Assembly: GCA_964036045.1 (NCBI GenBank)
Contig: OZ038383.1
Location: 68,143,725 to 68,207,724, forward strand
DNA from: Eutreptiella sp. 'Long Island Sound 2002'
Taxonomy: Eukaryota > Euglenozoa > Euglenophyceae > Eutreptiales > Eutreptiaceae
Length of the DNA stretch: 64,000 nucleotides
Reading direction: 5' to 3'
In this document: in pieces, positions 60,372 through 64,000 of the stretch
How the letters are laid out: the number at the start of each line of letters is the position of its first letter
How positions within the stretch are numbered: position 1 is the first letter of the stretch
Program-made: the position numbers and the translations under genes
The notes under the pieces: generated by a model
Database searches by the model: none
Told to the model about the DNA's origin: nothing
Seen by the model: only the letters and a program-made list of their open reading frames with translations

Positions 60372-60689
60372 CAAGTTCCTACCGCGATGGCGAGCGCGTT
60401 GACGAAGATGCGAGACGCCATGGTGGCGGTGACTGCAGCTGCAGCCAGCTGCGCCGCTGCGGAGGCCGCCGACGCTGCTGGTGAGCAGCAACCAAGCGCT
60501 GGCGCTGCTCAGGGGCCTTCGGAGGACGCCCCTTCGTAAGAAGATGGGCCAGCGAGTGCCCAGAGTTTAAGTTTGATTGGAGCTCGTGGTTCATTGAAAG
60601 AGAGGACGCCGCCAATGTCCAGCGTGAGGCGTCTTCGATCAGGGACGCCCAAGCCCACGCGACAAGATGCGCGACGAGCTCCGCACAGG
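60372..60689 (+). repeat. 318-bp direct repeat, right copy
   Basis: Partner of 54461-54778. The MASALTKM frame has a TAA here (TCG-TAA-GAA), while the WASECPEFKFDWSS frame remains open and continues past the repeat to about 60765. Confidence 0.75.
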
Positions 60690-60794
60690 AGCTAAGGCGC
60701 TGTTATAAGTGTAGTAGGTCAGTGATGGGTTTGTTTTGCGCTTTGTCTGTTTTGAATTTTTTTTGTCGCTGATTATATTGGTAAATCTGAGATT

Positions 60795-60875
60795 CATCCG
60801 TTCATTCATTCATTCATTCATCCCTCCAATCATTCATTCAGTCATTCATCCATTCATCCATCAATCCATCCATGC
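60795..60875. repeat. Imperfect ATTC/ATCC microsatellite
   Basis: About 20 degenerate tetramers of CATT/CATC type, for example (ATTC)4 at its start. Confidence 0.9.
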
Positions 60876-60879
60876 GTAG

Positions 60880-62330
60880 CCATTGCGCTGGTGGTGTGTG
60901 CGCTGTTTTGGCGCGTGCCCTTTGTATGTTAGTGCTATGCACCCGATGAACGCCCTAGCGTTGTGGGCAATAAGCTGTATTTGGCTGAAGTAGTGCTCCG
61001 TGCATTTTCTGTTTTGGTGTCATTTTTCCTCGCCATCTTGGCGAGTGGCCAAGCCCTGGGCAGCGGCGTTGATGGCTTGGGACGCCACAGCGCTGATTCC
61101 GCAGCATGGTTTTTTTTTCAGATGTCCTCGTGAGTGAAGTGGGGAAGGTTGGTGTTGTATCCCCCGCATGCGAGTCGTATGTACGCGTACAGGGTGTGAA
61201 TTCACAGCGTGCATATTGATGCCTCCTTCCCTATTTTCAACAGTGGTGCGTGTGTAAGCACAAACATTGCGTTAGTGGTCAGTAGTCGTTGATAGGAGTG
61301 TGTAGTAAGGTGATTCTTCTGAGCTAATGGCAGATGGTGTGTGTTTCTGCGGTTCAGCGGTGTTGGGTGCTGCAAGCGGCCCTGGGACAGTGTGTGCACG
61401 CATTGGTGAGTATGTATATTTGATTTTTCATTATGCTCTGAAGTAAAACCCTGATAGTTTTGGGAGCAGGATTCACATTGGCTTGCATTGGCGACTGTCG
61501 TCGGTGTTCTTTTGGTGAAAGTCTGTTTTTTTTACTTCGTTCCCATAGAGAAGTTTTTTGCTATTTTTTTTCCATCTTGATGCACGGTACGGCAGGTCGA
61601 GCCTCGGCTTGTGAGCCCTGGCTGTGGGCCTGGGGCCTCGGCATTGAGCCTTGGCCGGGCAGAGTGGTACTGATTACTTTGGCACTTTCTGAGTGTCTAT
61701 TTCATGCAAGTGTGATGGGCTTCCCTGCCCATATTATTTATTGTCAGCCCAATCATATCCCCCATGATTGAGCTTGCGAGGGGAGTGTAATAGGACAGTA
61801 ATGCCATCAGACTTATTGTTAATCCATCAGACTTGTCGTTAATGAGGACTGATTTCTACCTTGTTCTGTAATGTACAGTGATGGTGAGAGCGTGTGTCGC
61901 GCCTCAAAGATCGCATGTGCATATTACACGTAAGCGCATCCTGTAGAATAGCACAGATGTTTACGGGATTTCTGTGAATGATTTTCTTTTTAATACTTTA
62001 TTATCAAATTATCATTCTTCCGTCGAACAGGAATCACTGTTTTCAAAATGTTGTTCAAGATTGGATTCATGCAATCGCCGTGAGGGTTCTGTAGGAGTAT
62101 GGAGATCCTTGTTAGATGTTGAAGGATTTTGATAAACAGTTTCAAGCCGCAGGAGCAGTGGAATATCAAAAGAGGATTGAGTCTTTGGTTTGGAGTCTGT
62201 GCTTTTGCTATCACTATCGCTGCATGTGTGTTCGCAAACAATCACAAACAATCACGGGACATTTCAAGAAAGGATTTCAAGGATTTCCAAAAGTGGTTTT
62301 GGTTTTAGAACCATTGAGTGTGTTGAGTTA
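60880..62330. other. No clear gene
   Basis: AT-richer single-copy-looking DNA. Near 62160-62310 a plus-strand frame contains a hydrophobic stretch (LWFGVCAFAITIAACVF) followed by a charged segment, possibly part of a gene, but without support. Confidence 0.35.
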
Positions 62331-62336
62331 AATCTG

Positions 62337-62731
62337 CAGGATTCACCTTCAGGCAAAGGAGTTGGGATTTAGTCCAAACTGAACAACGGGTTTGCAAAAC
62401 ATATTTCGGAGAGGAGGACCAATACTCAGAGAGTCGATAACAAGATTATAAAAATCTTACACGTACTCGGTACATATTGTATCGCGTTACGAAACTTACA
62501 CTTTCCAATGTTCAAGAAACATGCCAATCCCTATTGTAATACTTTGATTGAAACAACAAAGCTGCAACCCTTATTCAAGCGTGGTAAAGTGTGCGATAGT
62601 TGGCCTCACAACTCACTGCCCGTGTACAATGACAGGCTTGGTGACGCGGCAATGGAGCCCTTGGACGTAGATGGCAAACAATGGACAAGTTCAAAAAATG
62701 TCGGCACGTACCAAAATATCTTACTATAAAA
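62337..62731 (+). pseudogene. Unidentified reading-frame segment (possible exon or relic)
   Basis: After a TAG at about 62370 the frame SKLNNGFAKHISERRT...NILL runs ~118 codons to a TAA at about 62729, with varied composition (VDNKIIKILHVLGTYCIALR, FKRGKVCDSWPHNSLPVYND) unlike random frames. It is also open upstream of the TAG for ~60 codons (SGFGFRTIECVELNLQDSPS). It could be exons of a split gene or a decayed one. No family is recognised. Evidence is only the protein-like composition. Confidence 0.3.
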
Positions 62732-62837
62732 GTTTGTTGATTTGGGCATCCAAGAACTCTAGTGACTGGGTGATGAGCCTTTTAGCGAGCTCAAAAGTTC
62801 CATCTATGAACCTTAGGTGGAAATATTTCGTTTCATG

Positions 62838-63774
62838 GATTCTGATTCGGAATGTAACATGACAAACAGAAACACGTGGGCAACCATCCGCAAGAATTTG
62901 CCCGATAAAGGGCAAACACATGCGGTTAAAGCGGATGCCTCCTCGACTGTTATAGGTGGTAACCTATCCAATGGTTTTGCCACACCGGAACACATAATCT
63001 TTGCCGCACACAGTATCTAAGCCACTTGGGCGCAAGGTGCTCCTGGTCGTGACATCCTTAATGTAGAGTTCCGAACCGGTTTCACCAATTAATCGAAAAA
63101 ACCAGTTATCGGCAATAATCGGAGGTTATTTTCAAAACAATTGGCACAACCGCTAATTTTGAAAACTGATTTAAACCGATGAATTGGAATGGTTCCAAAA
63201 TTTTCGGGTTCTTTTCGGCAGTACATTTTGTCCTTTTTTTGCACTAAGCAGAGGCTTTGGTAGCAATGAACGATGGCCGATGGTGAATTACAACTTCTAA
63301 CGTAGCTTTGATCACTGTGCTTTGACTTGTATGGGCTCCCTTGTGCGGATGGCAAGATTTTGGTTAGGAAAGGGCAAATAATCGGAAAAACCGGTTATTT
63401 TGAAAACTATTCATCGGCAAAACCGGTTATTTTTGTGAAAATAATCGTTTAAAACCGGTTATTTTCAAAACTACCAGGTTCCAAACCTTACCTTAATGTT
63501 AGCAAGGATGGACATTGTGTATTTGCAGCCACTTTCGCATGCAACGACACGAGTAATCTGAAACACGATGATTGGTGTACGAAATACCCTACGCCGAAAA
63601 TCCCTTCATTGTTTCACCGTTGCCTTGCCGTTCCGTCCTCCAATGTAGTGGTATTCTTTTTTGATGAAAATGGCTCCCATATTATGTATGACTTTGTTTT
63701 TTTTTTGCCGAGACATGATTGTTGTCCTGGTGTTGAGGACCCCCGTTTGAGAAAAAATAGCTAGAAAAAAAAGG
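62838..63774 (+). pseudogene. Unidentified reading frame split by a hAT-like MITE
   Basis: From the ATG in MDSDSECNMTNRNTWATIRK the frame runs to a TAA at about 63018. If the MITE and one TSD copy are removed, it continues in the same frame through ATWAQGAPGRDILNVSKDGH, ACNDTSNLKHDDWCTKYPTP and VVVFFFDENGSHIMYDFVFF to a TAG near 63762. One internal stop plus the insertion suggests a pseudogene. The next stretch (63765-64000) has a further protein-like frame (LLKDIRCTHWRTWYKLPS, DTFSVYVSVSIVEKKKPQ) running off the window in another phase. No family is recognised. Confidence 0.4.
63064..63490. mobile_element. hAT-like MITE (427 bp)
   Basis: Flanked by an exact 8-bp duplication CCTTAATG (63056-63063 and 63491-63498). 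The ends are imperfect inverted repeats, TAGAGTTCCGAACC and TAAGGTTTGGAACC (reverse complement of the right end), about 10 of 14 matching. An 8-bp TSD and such ends are typical of hAT elements. No transposase. The interior has several AACCGGTTATTTT motifs in both orientations, which could act as subterminal binding sites. Confidence 0.75.
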
Positions 63775-64000
63775 CGCTGCAAAACTCACCGCAGCCACCA
63801 ACATACTTCTCAAAGACATTCGTTGCACCCACTGGAGAACATGGTACAAATTGCCCAGCAGTAAGAGCCCCACTACCATCCCTCCCGAAAATGTCAAATT
63901 GAGCGGCCGACGGCCGGGCAATGCTAATGATACTTTTTCAGTATATGTTTCGGTGTCAATTGTCGAAAAAAAGAAGCCGCAAAACACACCGGTGGCGCCT

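Noticed and set aside
62300-63774. Reassigned stop codons, because protein-like frames contain single TAG/TAA codons
   Set aside because: The intact element genes in the window use TAA, TAG and TGA as ordinary stops, and TGA also appears in these frames; pseudogene decay or introns explain it better.

Overview
The window looks like nuclear DNA of a repeat-rich microbial eukaryote, probably an alga or other protist; the species cannot be named from the sequence. About 54 kb of the 64 kb is a nest of retrotransposons. I see no intact host gene, no rRNA, no convincing functional tRNA, no CRISPR array and no prokaryotic operon structure. Elements were delimited by matching direct repeats (LTRs), target-site duplications (TSDs), primer-binding sites (PBS) and polypurine tracts (PPT).

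The outermost host element (called L0) is a decayed, plus-strand Ty3/gypsy chromovirus of family 1. Its pol survives in pieces at 18924-19690, 20297-21166, 34355-35130, 39506-39794, 48270-48481 and 50672-51000, followed by a long non-coding tail and a 3' LTR at 53564-54355. Other elements landed in it. (a) Family-2 chromovirus copy 2a, minus strand, 1-18923, its 3' end outside the window. (b) Family-2 copy 2b, minus strand, 21167-34350, with 2.3-kb LTRs. (c) A 4.35-kb element at 35131-39484, mostly ~200-bp GC-rich tandem monomers, flanked by a 21-bp TSD. (d) A full-length two-ORF LINE, minus strand, 39795-48252, flanked by a 17-bp TSD. (e) A small non-autonomous LTR element, 48482-50671. Copy 2a was in turn split by a young, complete family-1 chromovirus, copy 1a, at 379-11469, with 727-bp LTRs and a 5-bp TSD. 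A 1373-bp stretch covering the end of the 2a LTR and L0 pol was then tandemly duplicated (18318-21063).

The autonomous elements carry usual and unusual parts. Both gypsy families encode Gag, protease, RT, RNase H, integrase and chromodomain, and both have a PBS for initiator tRNA-Met. In three copies gag and pol are in the same frame separated by one UAG codon, which suggests stop-codon readthrough. Family 1 has an extra domain with an NPPF motif between protease and RT. The LINE's first protein ends in an AlkB-like 2OG-Fe(II) dioxygenase domain with all signature residues, which is the most unusual feature here. Its ORF2 (APE endonuclease, RT, RNase H) has no AUG ahead of the endonuclease.

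From 54356 to 64000 the DNA is different: a 318-bp direct repeat pair (54461 and 60372), a ~125-bp minisatellite (about 55300-57620), a G/T-rich tract (to about 59750), and a weak, broken plus-strand reading frame (about 62340-64000) interrupted by a 427-bp hAT-like MITE.
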